Shown here: in pieces, positions 7,796 to 16,362 of the stretch
Numbering within the stretch: the stretch's first letter is position 1
Layout of the letters: each line of letters starts with the position of its first letter
From: Sabulitectum sp964386635
GTDB taxonomy: Bacteria > Fermentibacterota > Fermentibacteria > Fermentibacterales > JCC-6
Direction of reading: 5' to 3'
DNA: 64,000 nucleotides
Assembly (NCBI GenBank): GCA_964386635.1
Contig: CAYLRO010000011.1
Coordinates: 6,765-70,764, forward strand
Position numbers and translations under genes: made by a program
The notes under the pieces: model-generated
Database searches by the model: none
Seen by the model: the letters and a program-made list of their open reading frames with translations, nothing else
Told to the model about the DNA's origin: nothing

Positions 7796-7838
7796 GTAAT
7801 ATATTGCTGTAGCATCCTGAAGCGGACAGGAGGGGAAT

Positions 7839-8165
7839 GTGGAGAGTTTCTTCAGTGCAGTGCACCGGATAGTGGAATCCATCCCCAGGGGTTCTGTGAT
7901 GACATACGGACAGATAGCGTCCATTGCCGGGAATCCCCGGGCATCAAGGGCTGTTGGTTATGCTCTCAGGGCAATACCCCGGGGAATGGAAATTCCCTGG
8001 CACAGGGTTGTCAATTCCAGAGGTGAGATAAGTTCCAGAAGAACAATACAGGGAGATGATGACAGAAACCTGCAGAGAGTTCTCCTGGAAAGTGAAGGTA
8101 TCGTGTTCAGTGAATCAGGCAGGATAAACCTCAGGAAGTACGGGATGCACCTGCTCCCGAAATGA
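7839..8165 (+). CDS. Alkyltransferase-like protein (ATL, MGMT family without active cysteine)
   Basis: A 108-residue protein of the O6-alkylguanine-DNA alkyltransferase DNA-binding domain family. It shows the helix-turn-helix stretch VMTYGQIASIAGNPRASRAVG with the arginine finger, and IPWHRVVNSRG where true MGMT has PCHRV. The acceptor cysteine is replaced by Trp54, the hallmark of ATL proteins, which bind alkylated guanine and hand it to nucleotide excision repair rather than repair it themselves. It starts with GTG behind AGGAGGGG; an ATG two bases earlier is in another frame. Divergent from the B12-regulated operon. Confidence 0.92.
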   Translation: MESFFSAVHRIVESIPRGSVMTYGQIASIAGNPRASRAVGYALRAIPRGMEIPWHRVVNSRGEISSRRTIQGDDDRNLQRVLLESEGIVFSESGRINLRKYGMHLLPK

Positions 8166-8169
8166 TCTA

Positions 8170-9387
8170 TCAGGTATCGTCAGGGCCGCCTTTGCAGCAC
8201 TTGTCTTCAGGGACAGGAGTTTTGTCCTGAAGAGCTGTTTTAAGAGCCTCCAGAGCTGTTACAAGATTTGCTCTTGGACATGCGATGTTCAGTCGCATGA
8301 AGCCTGAGCCACCCTGTCCAAACAGTTCGCCTGCTGAAAGGGCAAGCTTCGCCCTGTGAACAAACAGGTGTGCAAGCTGAAGGTCTGTGAGGTTCAGTTT
8401 TCTGCAGTCAAGCCACAGAAGAAAAGTTCCTTCAGGTTTTATCACAGAGATGTCCGGAATGTATTTTTCAATGTACTCAGTTACTTCCAGACAGTTGTTC
8501 CATAGGTATGGAAGAAGCTCATCAAGCCACTGTTCCCCGTGTGAATATGCCGCCTGCGTTCCAACTATTCCGAAAATGTTGGACATGTTCAGATGGAGTT
8601 TTGCAATGGACCCGCTGAACTCCTTTCTGATCTTTTCATCAGGAATGATGTTTACCGACAGTTGCAGGCCGGCTAGATTGAAAGTCTTGCTTGTTGCGTA
8701 TGCGGAAATGGAATTGTTCAGCAGGTATTCGTCTGCACAGGGAGTGGGAATGTGTCTGTGTGGGGGGAAGATGATGTCTGCGTGGATTTCATCTGAGAAC
8801 ACTATCAGATTATTTTCTCTGCAGATTTTTCCCAGCCTCTCAAGCTCTTCCTTTGTCCAGACTCTTGAAACAGGATTATGAGGTGAGCAGAGAACAAGCA
8901 TTGAAGCGTTCTCTGCCTTTTCCCGCAGGTCTTCAAAGTCCATTCTGTATGTGTTGCATTCAAGTATGAGCCGGTTGTTCAGGAGAGATCTTCCATTGCT
9001 TTCAACAGACTCCATGAACGGGAAGTATACTGGAGGCTGAATTATGATGCCGTCACCGGGCTCAGTGAAAGTCTGAATGGCCAGATTCAGTGCCGGTACC
9101 ACTCCTGGAGTGGCTATTATCCACTCTCTTTTAATCTCCCAGTGGTATCTTTTCCGGAACCAGTCGATTACGGCTTTATAGAAACCCTCAGGTTTCGCAG
9201 TGTATCCGAATACACCATGTGCTGCTCTCTCCATGACAGGTTTAAGTATTTCATCAGGTGCCTGGAAATCCATATCTGCCACCCAGAGAGCATTCAGGTC
9301 TTTTTTTCCAAAGAATCCTTCCAGGTAATCCCATTTGATACAGTCTGTGCCGTTTCTGTCCGGCATGGTGTCAAAGTCATATTTCAT
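8170..9387 (-). CDS. MalY/PatB-family PLP-dependent cystathionine beta-lyase / aminotransferase
   Basis: A 405-residue fold-type I PLP enzyme of the MalY/PatB group, which cleaves C-S bonds of cystathionine or cysteine conjugates. Seen: the N-terminal DFDTMPDRNGTDCIKWD, LWVADMDFQAP, CSPHNPVSRVW with Asn171, FSDEIHADI with Asp199, the PLP lysine Lys234 in ATSKTFNLAGLQ, and a C-terminal RLNIACPR with the carboxylate-binding Arg. The Cys-Cys tail after residue 390 is not typical. It would produce homocysteine or remove sulfide, but substrate cannot be read from sequence. The ElbB gene ends immediately upstream (stop at 9388), giving an elbB-patB operon. Confidence 0.9.
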   Translation of the reverse strand: MKYDFDTMPDRNGTDCIKWDYLEGFFGKKDLNALWVADMDFQAPDEILKPVMERAAHGVFGYTAKPEGFYKAVIDWFRKRYHWEIKREWIIATPGVVPALNLAIQTFTEPGDGIIIQPPVYFPFMESVESNGRSLLNNRLILECNTYRMDFEDLREKAENASMLVLCSPHNPVSRVWTKEELERLGKICRENNLIVFSDEIHADIIFPPHRHIPTPCADEYLLNNSISAYATSKTFNLAGLQLSVNIIPDEKIRKEFSGSIAKLHLNMSNIFGIVGTQAAYSHGEQWLDELLPYLWNNCLEVTEYIEKYIPDISVIKPEGTFLLWLDCRKLNLTDLQLAHLFVHRAKLALSAGELFGQGGSGFMRLNIACPRANLVTALEALKTALQDKTPVPEDKCCKGGPDDT

Positions 9388-10041
9388 TCAGTCCTCCGAG
9401 ACCATTCGATTCAATTCCTCCACCATTTTCAGAGCACCTTTGAACACCTCTCCAGGGCCTGCTGCAGTCATGTATGCAGGGGTGGTAATAATTCTGTTCA
9501 GGTTATCAACCAGAGCGTCTTCAGTTCTGCACTCTTTATGACGGCATCCCATTTTCTCTATCTTTGAAGCTGTAATTCTGTCTGTGCCTATTGTTACGGT
9601 AGCTCCAGGTATGCATCTTGCCACCAGTGCAGGGGCAATGCACATGGCAGCAATGGGCTTCCCTTCTCTGTGAGCCTTCTGCAGGAACTCCAGTACTCCG
9701 GGGTGCGCACTGCACTCTGCACCCTTTTCGGCAAAGTCGCAGAGAGTAAGAGCTGCACCAAGACCTCCTGGAATAACAACCGCATGAACTCTGTCAATAA
9801 TTGCAGGGTCAAGAGGTTCTATGTTGCCCCTGGCTATTCTGGCTGCTTCCTCCAGGGCATTGCGGCTGGATATGGGGCTGCCTGTTATGTATGAGACAGC
9901 TTTTGTCTGCTGCACATCTGGAGCGGTGTATACAATTTTCCATCCGGACAGATCGAGAGCAGTTACAGCGGACACGGTTTCATGGATCTCTGAACCGTCC
10001 ATGTTCCCGCACCCGGAAAGAAGAACCGCTGCCTTCTTCAT
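9388..10041 (-). CDS. elbB: ElbB/DJ-1-like glyoxalase family protein
   Basis: A 217-residue protein of the DJ-1/PfpI superfamily, ElbB branch (isoprenoid biosynthesis glyoxalase-like). Signatures: AVLLSGCGNMDGSEIHE at the N-terminus, VIPGGLGAA, the nucleophile elbow region AAMCIAPALVAR, and a PAYMTAAGPGEVFKG end. The start is set at ATG 10041, with AAGGA upstream, rather than the in-frame ATG nine codons earlier. Proposed roles include glyoxal removal; physiological function is not settled. It is the first gene of a two-gene unit with the PatB-type lyase. Confidence 0.9.
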   Translation of the reverse strand: MKKAAVLLSGCGNMDGSEIHETVSAVTALDLSGWKIVYTAPDVQQTKAVSYITGSPISSRNALEEAARIARGNIEPLDPAIIDRVHAVVIPGGLGAALTLCDFAEKGAECSAHPGVLEFLQKAHREGKPIAAMCIAPALVARCIPGATVTIGTDRITASKIEKMGCRHKECRTEDALVDNLNRIITTPAYMTAAGPGEVFKGALKMVEELNRMVSED

Positions 10042-10138
10042 TTTCAATCCTTCCTGCTGCTGTTGCACCCTGAACAGAACACTCGCATTCGTTATCTAAT
10101 ATGTTAACATAAGCAGGTGATCTGACAGGAGGGAAAAT

Positions 10139-10798
10139 GTGAGAAACACTGTTGTTATTCTTGGGGCTTTCATTCTGATAATGGTGCAGGGCTGCTACTA
10201 CGGTTCCATGACAGGAGCCAGAACTCTGGGCAGGAACCACATGACGGTTACAGGCTCTGTGGGTCTGCCTGCTTATCTTTCAGCTGATGACCGCAGGGAA
10301 GCCGGGGAGAGCAGTATAGATGATGTCCCCGTTTCTCCTGCAGTTACATTTCTCTCTGGAGCCACTGAAAGAATAGATGTTGGTGCATATGGAAGAGCGT
10401 GGGGGATAGGTCCTCTTGTACGTGTTGGATTGCTTGATCCTGTGAAGCCCTATGCGATTTCAGTCAATGCAGGGGCCGGTTACATAATTCCAGCAAAGCT
10501 TCTGGGAACCAGATTCGGTATTGCTGCCGGATATTCTTTCGGAGAGTCTCTTGAGGCCTACGGGGGCTGGGAAGGGGGCTACGGCCCTGATGTGATAAAT
10601 ATTCCCGAGGACTCAGACGGTCATGATGACTGGGATGAGGTGGAGAACAAGTTTCACCACTTTTTCAATGCCGGGCTTCAGTACATGCTTCCTCCCTCTG
10701 AACAGGATTGGATGCCTGAGTCATTCGGATTCGAATTTTCCGTTCCTATGGATCTCACCAGAGACCTGGTGGTATTCGGTCTGGCGGTTACCTACTGA
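10139..10798 (+). CDS. Putative outer-membrane lipoprotein, beta-barrel-like
   Basis: A 219-residue protein starting with GTG behind AGGAGGG. Its signal peptide ends in a lipobox-like VQGC (Cys19). The mature part is rich in alternating hydrophobic/Gly strands (VTGSVGLPAYL, FGIAAGYSF, LEAYGGWEGGYG) and closes with a terminal aromatic pattern (LVVFGLAVTY). This suggests an outer-membrane barrel or barrel-like lipoprotein. I do not recognise the family. It is flanked by a divergent elbB gene and a hairpin after its stop, so it is probably monocistronic. Confidence 0.65.
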   Translation: MRNTVVILGAFILIMVQGCYYGSMTGARTLGRNHMTVTGSVGLPAYLSADDRREAGESSIDDVPVSPAVTFLSGATERIDVGAYGRAWGIGPLVRVGLLDPVKPYAISVNAGAGYIIPAKLLGTRFGIAAGYSFGESLEAYGGWEGGYGPDVINIPEDSDGHDDWDEVENKFHHFFNAGLQYMLPPSEQDWMPESFGFEFSVPMDLTRDLVVFGLAVTY

Positions 10799-10806
10799 CA
10801 AGGAAG

Positions 10807-10828
10807 CCCGGCGGTTGTTACCACCGGG
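10807..10828 (+). terminator. Hairpin after the lipoprotein gene
   Basis: CCCGG-C-GGT pairs with ACC-A-CCGGG around a TGTT loop (one C-A mismatch). Only a weak T-containing tail follows. It lies in the 55 bases between convergent genes. Confidence 0.45.
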
Positions 10829-10853
10829 CCGGGTATCTTATGAATAATCATCT

Positions 10854-11450
10854 CTAGAATGAGGCCTTGATTGCCGCCCAGCTGTTCCCGCTGAGAGCGG
10901 TACCGTCTTCAGGGAGAATAATAGTTGCGGTTTCCGGAGCGGTGACTGTGAGGTCATCAACCCAGACGATGTCACCGGGATCGGAGTAAACCCTGAACTC
11001 GACAACAAGGCCGGTGTGCCCGTCAGCTACTGTCCACTCTTGTTCTGTAAGGTCCCAGCCTTCGCCGGTTCCGTATTCGGAGTTGCCGCCGGCGCTGCCG
11101 CTGTAAACGGTGATGTCTGCGGGATCATCGTTCCAGTGTCCCCAGATTCTGCCGGATGGAGCAGCATCAGGAGTGTTGTCGTATCTCCAGATAGAAGCGG
11201 AAACCACATCTCCATCTGCAAGACCTGTGATCCAGGCAACGTAAGCCTGAGTGTTTCCGTCCAGTGATTCAGTCTGCTCAAGCTCAAGGGACTGACTGCC
11301 GCCGTGAATGGGTTCAACGGTTTCTATGGTGGCAAGCATTCCCTCATATGTTCCAAGGACTGTGTCTGTGCCTTCCCAGCCGCAGATCTCTGTTGCCGCA
11401 GCAGCGCTTAATGCAAAGGCAAGCAATGAGAACAGGGTAATGAATCTCAA
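10854..11450 (-). CDS. Secreted carbohydrate-binding-module-like protein
   Basis: A 198-residue secreted protein. A TTG start at 11450 with AAGGAG upstream leads to a standard signal peptide (RFITLFSLLAFALSAAAA). The body resembles the beta-sandwich modules used for carbohydrate binding or as jelly-roll domains: HGGSQSLELEQTESL, AYVAWITGL, VVSASIWRYD, VVEFRVYSDPGDIVWVDDLTV, the last matching the closing strand of CBM-like folds. There is no enzyme motif and no sorting tail. The 108 bases upstream, shared with the divergent PHP gene, are AT-rich and presumably hold both promoters. Confidence 0.6.
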   Translation of the reverse strand: MRFITLFSLLAFALSAAAATEICGWEGTDTVLGTYEGMLATIETVEPIHGGSQSLELEQTESLDGNTQAYVAWITGLADGDVVSASIWRYDNTPDAAPSGRIWGHWNDDPADITVYSGSAGGNSEYGTGEGWDLTEQEWTVADGHTGLVVEFRVYSDPGDIVWVDDLTVTAPETATIILPEDGTALSGNSWAAIKASF

Positions 11451-11558
11451 AGTTATCTCCTTATTGTATATTACTTTGTCTTGAGCGCCCCGGCTTTCAA
11501 GGCGTAACTGTATATAATAAAAGAACTGTTAAGAAAATGTTAGCGAAGGGTTAAGTCA

Positions 11559-12365
11559 TTGTTGTATAGCGATATGCATGTTCACACATTATCTTCACCG
11601 GATGCTGAGCTTCCTGCTGCTGAGCTTTCCAGGGCAGGAGAATCTCTGGGAGTAGGGAGAATTGGTTTTGTGGCGCATCTTGATATGCATCCTGATGACT
11701 TCTGTTTCGGCGGGTTCCATGAACAGAATTACATGGATGAGCTGAGCAGGGCCTCGGAAAATACCTGTGTCAAGGTTCTCAGAGGAATTGAGATAGGAGA
11801 ACCTCATATCTATATGGAACAGGCATCAGCCTGTTTTACTAAAGAGAAGTATGACTTTTTAACCGGAGCTCTGCACTGGATTGGAAAAGACCTTATACTG
11901 AACGAGAAACCGTTTCAAACAGAAGATCCCCTGGAGCTGGTGGAAAGATATTACCGGGAGAATCTGCTTATTGCAGCCTCCGGGCAGGTAAACATTCTTG
12001 CGCATCTGGGGATTTTCAGAAGGGGAATGGCAAGAGCCGGATTATCCACTGACATTCACGAGATCCAGCTTTTCCCAGAGCTTTTGAAACAACTGTTTAC
12101 TGCAATGATTGATACAGGTACAGCTCTTGAAGTGAACACCGCTGGTTTGAGACGGCCTGAAAGAACAACCTATCCGTCAGGTGAAGTGATCAGTATGTAC
12201 AGAGCAACCGGAGGCGAGAGGATAACTCTGGGCTCGGATACCCACCTGAGAGAGCATGCCTTTTTCGGGTTGAAGGAAGGCATTGATATTATTCACAGCT
12301 GTCATTTTAACGAATATGGTGTTTTCAACCAGGGAGACTATCTCCCCAGCCCTTTACAGATGTAA
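11559..12365 (+). CDS. PHP-domain metal-dependent phosphoesterase (histidinol-phosphatase type)
   Basis: A 268-residue PHP-domain protein. Metal ligands visible are the N-terminal DMHVHTLSSPDAEL (HxH), a histidine/aspartate pair in FVAHLDMHPDD, GIEIGEPH, ALHWIG, NILAHLG, and the C-terminal GSDTHLRE. This is the pattern of HisK-type histidinol-phosphate phosphatases and related PHP phosphoesterases; the substrate is uncertain because no his genes are nearby. The start is TTG at 11559 (GAAGGG upstream); starting at the internal ATG would cut into the HxH motif. Confidence 0.85.
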   Translation: MLYSDMHVHTLSSPDAELPAAELSRAGESLGVGRIGFVAHLDMHPDDFCFGGFHEQNYMDELSRASENTCVKVLRGIEIGEPHIYMEQASACFTKEKYDFLTGALHWIGKDLILNEKPFQTEDPLELVERYYRENLLIAASGQVNILAHLGIFRRGMARAGLSTDIHEIQLFPELLKQLFTAMIDTGTALEVNTAGLRRPERTTYPSGEVISMYRATGGERITLGSDTHLREHAFFGLKEGIDIIHSCHFNEYGVFNQGDYLPSPLQM

Positions 12366-12453
12366 TGGTTTCAATTCATAATCGCCCTGAAGAATTTAGA
12401 GAGCATTCTTCTCTGCATGTTTCCCCGCCGCATGACAGAGACTGGCATTTCAG

Positions 12454-13932
12454 ATGAAATCGGAAGTGGTTTTGACAAAAAGTACTGGATCAGTGTATTC
12501 AGGCGTGGCGCCGTTCTCTCCTTCAAGGAGAACCTGGCTCTCAATAACTGCTTTTGCTCTGTTTTATCTGTTTCTGTACATGAAACAGCCGAAGCCTATA
12601 CGTTACATCGTTGCCATTCTTCCGCTCTTTGTGAGTTCGCTCTTTCTTATCAGAGAGATAAAGATCTGGATTCTGGGGTTGCTGGTTCTCATAACATTCG
12701 GCGGAGTGGGATTCGAATACGGCCCATTCTATACCTCAGCAGCAACAATAGGGATACTGATAACAGCCGGGATTTATTTCCTGCACAGAAATTCCGGATT
12801 TAAAAGAGTATACGATATGCCCACCCCGTTTCTGATAGTAGTTGTTGCCTATCTGGTTCAACTGGGTTCCGTCTTCGCCTCTATCTACACCCATGACGGG
12901 GATCTTTCCAATACACTCCGGGATGGTAACAAGTATTTTGTCTCAGCCCTTCTTCTTCCGGTTGTTTATTACTGGTACGGAAGGGGAATCTGGCTGTCGA
13001 GATTTCTGAAAGTTCTTACATCAATGCTCTTTGTCATGTCCATTGTGGGGATCTATCAGTATACATCAGGCAACATTGAAAGCCTGGGAGAACTTGCATG
13101 CGGGTTTGACCTTGCCGGAAGAGTTTACTCTACAATATCCGGTGGACCGAATGCCTATGCCGGTGTTCTGGAGCTTCTTGTTCCATCCACCCTTGCAGCC
13201 ATGTTCTTTTTCAAGGAGAAATTCTGGAAAGGGTTTGCTTTCGTTACTGTGATTCTGGGGATATTGAATGTTCTCTACACCTTCTCCAGGGGAGGATTTC
13301 TTACTGTTTCCGGAACCAGTCTTCTTTTCCTTGTTTACAGATTCAGATCCAGAATGTGGATACCTGTTACGTCCCTTGCTGTGTTTGTTGGATTCATTGT
13401 GGGTAATGCCGGTGAATTTGAGAGGCAGCTGACCATGTTCGGTGATACCAGAGCTCTCATGATGGACACCAGTCTGCTGCACAGATACACTTCATACAAA
13501 GGTTTTCTTAATGAAATAGCGAAGGATCCAATAGGTGGAGAGGGTTGGGGCTGTGCCGAGTTTTTCCACGGACGAACATCTTTGTACGGTTTCTGGGAGG
13601 TCAGACATGAGGACAGCATTGATAAGATTAACAGGTTCGGAGGATTGAACTCAATGTTTCTGGAAATGCCGCTGAAAGGTGGTATCCTCTCTGCTGTATC
13701 TCTCCTGCTGCTGCTGACAGCAGTATCTGTTTCTGCAAGGAAACTGCTGACAACCGGTGTTGACTCCGCAGTGGGTTTTGGTTTTATGTGCGGTATGCTG
13801 GGATTCGGAGTGCATCAGATGTTTGACAACCTGATCCCGTGGCCGCAACCAGGGGCCTTTTTCTGGATAGTATTTGCACTTATGACTGCAATGGCATATC
13901 CATGTTGCAGTAACGGTGAGGATTCAGTATAG
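12454..13932 (+). CDS. O-antigen ligase / polymerase family membrane protein (Wzy/WaaL-like)
   Basis: A 492-residue polytopic membrane protein with about a dozen predicted hydrophobic segments and a large extracytoplasmic loop near residues 320-400 (LLHRYTSYKGFLNEIAKDPIGGEGWGC). The loop with its Arg/His-containing start, together with VLYTFSRGGFL just before it, is the pattern of the Wzy_C/O-antigen ligase superfamily. It either polymerises undecaprenyl-linked repeats or transfers glycan to an acceptor. It opens the plus-strand half of the polysaccharide cluster, followed after 34 bases by a GT2 enzyme. Wzy versus ligase cannot be decided from sequence alone. Confidence 0.85.
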   Translation: MKSEVVLTKSTGSVYSGVAPFSPSRRTWLSITAFALFYLFLYMKQPKPIRYIVAILPLFVSSLFLIREIKIWILGLLVLITFGGVGFEYGPFYTSAATIGILITAGIYFLHRNSGFKRVYDMPTPFLIVVVAYLVQLGSVFASIYTHDGDLSNTLRDGNKYFVSALLLPVVYYWYGRGIWLSRFLKVLTSMLFVMSIVGIYQYTSGNIESLGELACGFDLAGRVYSTISGGPNAYAGVLELLVPSTLAAMFFFKEKFWKGFAFVTVILGILNVLYTFSRGGFLTVSGTSLLFLVYRFRSRMWIPVTSLAVFVGFIVGNAGEFERQLTMFGDTRALMMDTSLLHRYTSYKGFLNEIAKDPIGGEGWGCAEFFHGRTSLYGFWEVRHEDSIDKINRFGGLNSMFLEMPLKGGILSAVSLLLLLTAVSVSARKLLTTGVDSAVGFGFMCGMLGFGVHQMFDNLIPWPQPGAFFWIVFALMTAMAYPCCSNGEDSV

Positions 13933-13966
13933 ATTTTGAACATTATGCCAAAGGGAGGAGCCTGTC

Positions 13967-15100
13967 CTGACAGCTTTCTGGGAATGGTTATTTTGGGTAG
14001 CATTTCTGCTTATACTGACGCCGATAGTATTATATCCAATTGTTATGGTAATAATTGGTGTAATATTCAGGCGCAGAAAATCTGTTTCGTTTAGCGAATT
14101 TCCCTTCGTAAGCGTTATGGTTGCTGCCAGAAATGAGGAGAAATGCATAGGTTCCAGAATAAGCAATCTGCTTGAACAGGAATATCCTTCTGACAAATAT
14201 GAAATTCTTGTTGCCTCTGATGTATCCACAGACAAAACAGATTCTATTGTAGAATCATTCAAGGATTCCCGGCTCCGATTTGTAAGATCCGAGGAGCGCC
14301 TTGGAAAGTCAGCCCTTATGGTGAAGCTTTCCAAAATGGCCCGGGGAGAAATTCTTGTTTTTACAGATGCGAACACACAGTTCAGGAAAAACACTGTAAA
14401 GGAACTGGTAAGCCCTTTTGCCGACAAGTCCGTTGGCTGTGTGGACGGTTCCAAGCAGAACAGTCTTGACGAGGTTACATGTGAATCAACCTATTGGCGT
14501 TATGAACAGATGCTGAAGGCCCTTGGAAGCCGCCTGGGAGCTGTTTTGGGGGCTACCGGAGCTGTTTTCGCTGTTCGCAAATCCCTTTACGATTCTCCTG
14601 TTCCCTCCAGGGCTGACGACTTTGAGACTGCAGTTTCAACCAGAATAAAGGGATTCTCCTGCGTATACAATGCCAACGCAGTTGCAGCTGAACCTACACC
14701 GAACGATTCCAGTCAGTATCACAGACTTGTAAGGATTGTCAGCTGGATGATCGGCTCAGCCTTTTCTCTTCTCTGGAAGGCCCTCAAAGCCGGCAGGGTG
14801 GGACTTGCAGTTCAACTTGCCGTTCACAAGATTCTAAGATGGAACATGGGTGTTTTCGCTATTATGGCATCCATTGCAGGAATCGCCCTGGGGTTCCTGG
14901 ACTCTTTCTCAAATACTTTTTTTCTCAGTGTTATGGTATTCAACATGCTTGCCTTTGCAGGCTGGCTATTAAAAAACAGTATGCCTTCTGCCTTAAGGCT
15001 GCCCTACTTTTTCTGGCTGATGTGCATTGCATCACTTACAGGAATCTTTAAGGCTCTTCAAGCTAAATCAGCTGCTGTCTGGGACCACAGTGCCAGGTAG
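13967..15100 (+). CDS. Membrane-anchored family 2 glycosyltransferase, apparent CTG start
   Basis: A 377-residue processive-type GT2. After an N-terminal membrane helix (FWEWLFWVAFLLILTPIVLY) it has VSVMVAARNEEKCIG, the DVSTDKTDSIV segment, VFTDANTQFRK (DxD region), GVDGSKQN-like acceptor loop, DDFETAV, and RLVRIVSWM (QxxRW-like); three more helices close the protein. No ATG/GTG/TTG lies in frame before the helix. CTG at 13967 sits 6 bases after AAGGGAGGAG, and the first ATG (14045) would delete the helix. CTG is therefore the likely start. Lies between the Wzy-like and Wza genes. Confidence 0.85.
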   Translation: MTAFWEWLFWVAFLLILTPIVLYPIVMVIIGVIFRRRKSVSFSEFPFVSVMVAARNEEKCIGSRISNLLEQEYPSDKYEILVASDVSTDKTDSIVESFKDSRLRFVRSEERLGKSALMVKLSKMARGEILVFTDANTQFRKNTVKELVSPFADKSVGCVDGSKQNSLDEVTCESTYWRYEQMLKALGSRLGAVLGATGAVFAVRKSLYDSPVPSRADDFETAVSTRIKGFSCVYNANAVAAEPTPNDSSQYHRLVRIVSWMIGSAFSLLWKALKAGRVGLAVQLAVHKILRWNMGVFAIMASIAGIALGFLDSFSNTFFLSVMVFNMLAFAGWLLKNSMPSALRLPYFFWLMCIASLTGIFKALQAKSAAVWDHSAR

Positions 15101-15124
15101 AGAAGGTTACTGAAGGAGGTTCTC

Positions 15125-16351
15125 TTGATTCTTCACGGTTTGCTGCTTATTGCAGCAGTCTGCATTGCTTCTCCGCTGCAGAGCAGCGATTACATAAGTT
15201 CACTGGGTGAAGTCTCTGATCTTACATCTGCTGACTATTTCGATCCTGATGAATATCTGGTGGGTTTCGGGGATCAGATCTGGCTGGCTTTTCCAGGAGG
15301 AGTGCCTTTTGCCGGCCAGGATGAGGCTGTATCAACCATTATTCTTCCTGTAGGCCTGGACGGTAAGCTCAGTATCCCGGGATTTGCCCCGCTGGATGTT
15401 TCCGGACTGAGTTTTTCTGAGCTTAATCAGCAGATCGATCAGATGATAAGGTCAAACTATGGAAGACTTGCCGTTTCTTCCGGGCTTGCCAGGTCTGCCA
15501 GTTTTGAAATTGCGGTTACAGGCCAGGTGAACGAGCCGGGTATGATAACTGTTAACGGGCTGACAAGATTGAGTGAGGCTATTGAGGCAGCCGGTGAAGA
15601 AACTGCTGTTGCTTCCATGTCAAGAATTATTCTTGTCTCCGCAGCAGGAGACTCATCTTTTTTCAATCTCAATGATTTCTTTCTCAATGGAAATATTCAT
15701 GCCAATCCTCTCATGCATCGCAATACAAGGATTCATCTCAATTCCGCCGTTTCAAGCATAGTTATCGAAGGAGCTCTATCTTCAGTTAATGACCAGCTGA
15801 CTCCCATTTCCCCCCAGATAATGGATGACACCTATGTCCCCGGGCGTGTTGTGCTTGAGTATATAAATGGTGAATCACCTCAGGAAGCTCTGCAGCGAGC
15901 CGGGGGAATTTCAGACTCAGCTGATATTTACGGATGTTTCATTCAGCGGGTAACTGAAGATGGATCTTCTCAAATCATACCTTTCGACTTTCAGCTGAAT
16001 ACCGAAGTTGTCTCACTGGCACCGGGAGACCGTCTGGTCATACCTTTCTCAGAGAGATACATCAGTGTCATAGGCCAGGTGAGATCTCCTATGCCGATAA
16101 TGTATTCACCAGGCATGACGGTGAGTTTTTACATAGGCATGGCCGGGGGATTCACACCGGCTGCCAAACAGGGATCCCTGAAAATAATCCACAGGGATGG
16201 CTCGGAGCAGGATGTTGAACTGAATACTGTTGTTCCTCCAGGAAGCATCGTGAATGTTCCCAGAGTAGCAGTACAGTTCTGGCAGGAGTATCTGACCATC
16301 CTTACAGGTGTTGCAACAGTTGTGATCTCTTACCAGAGTCTGTTCCAGTAA
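15125..16351 (+). CDS. Polysaccharide export protein, Wza/SLBB family
   Basis: A 408-residue periplasmic/outer-membrane protein. A TTG start (AAGGAGGTTCTC upstream) and signal peptide (LHGLLLIAAVCIASPLQ) precede a poly-export domain with YLVGFGDQIWLAF and ILPVGLDGKLSIPGF. SLBB-type repeats follow (FEIAVTGQVNEPGMITV, LSEAIEAAGE; RYISVIGQVRSPMPI, VSFYIGMAGGFTPAA). The C-terminus has a hydrophobic segment (YLTILTGVATVVISY) in place of the lipid anchor common in Wza. It should form the export channel for the polysaccharide made by this cluster. The chain-length gene starts 11 bases downstream. Confidence 0.9.
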   Translation: MILHGLLLIAAVCIASPLQSSDYISSLGEVSDLTSADYFDPDEYLVGFGDQIWLAFPGGVPFAGQDEAVSTIILPVGLDGKLSIPGFAPLDVSGLSFSELNQQIDQMIRSNYGRLAVSSGLARSASFEIAVTGQVNEPGMITVNGLTRLSEAIEAAGEETAVASMSRIILVSAAGDSSFFNLNDFFLNGNIHANPLMHRNTRIHLNSAVSSIVIEGALSSVNDQLTPISPQIMDDTYVPGRVVLEYINGESPQEALQRAGGISDSADIYGCFIQRVTEDGSSQIIPFDFQLNTEVVSLAPGDRLVIPFSERYISVIGQVRSPMPIMYSPGMTVSFYIGMAGGFTPAAKQGSLKIIHRDGSEQDVELNTVVPPGSIVNVPRVAVQFWQEYLTILTGVATVVISYQSLFQ

Positions 16352-16362
16352 ATGGAGAAGTT

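Noticed and set aside
7567..7815. 83-codon N-terminal extension of the beta-propeller gene
   Set aside because: It lies over the cobalamin riboswitch and terminator; ATG 7566 with a signal peptide and ribosome-binding site is the real start.
14045..15100. ATG 14045 as the GT2 start
   Set aside because: It removes the expected N-terminal membrane helix and has no ribosome-binding site.
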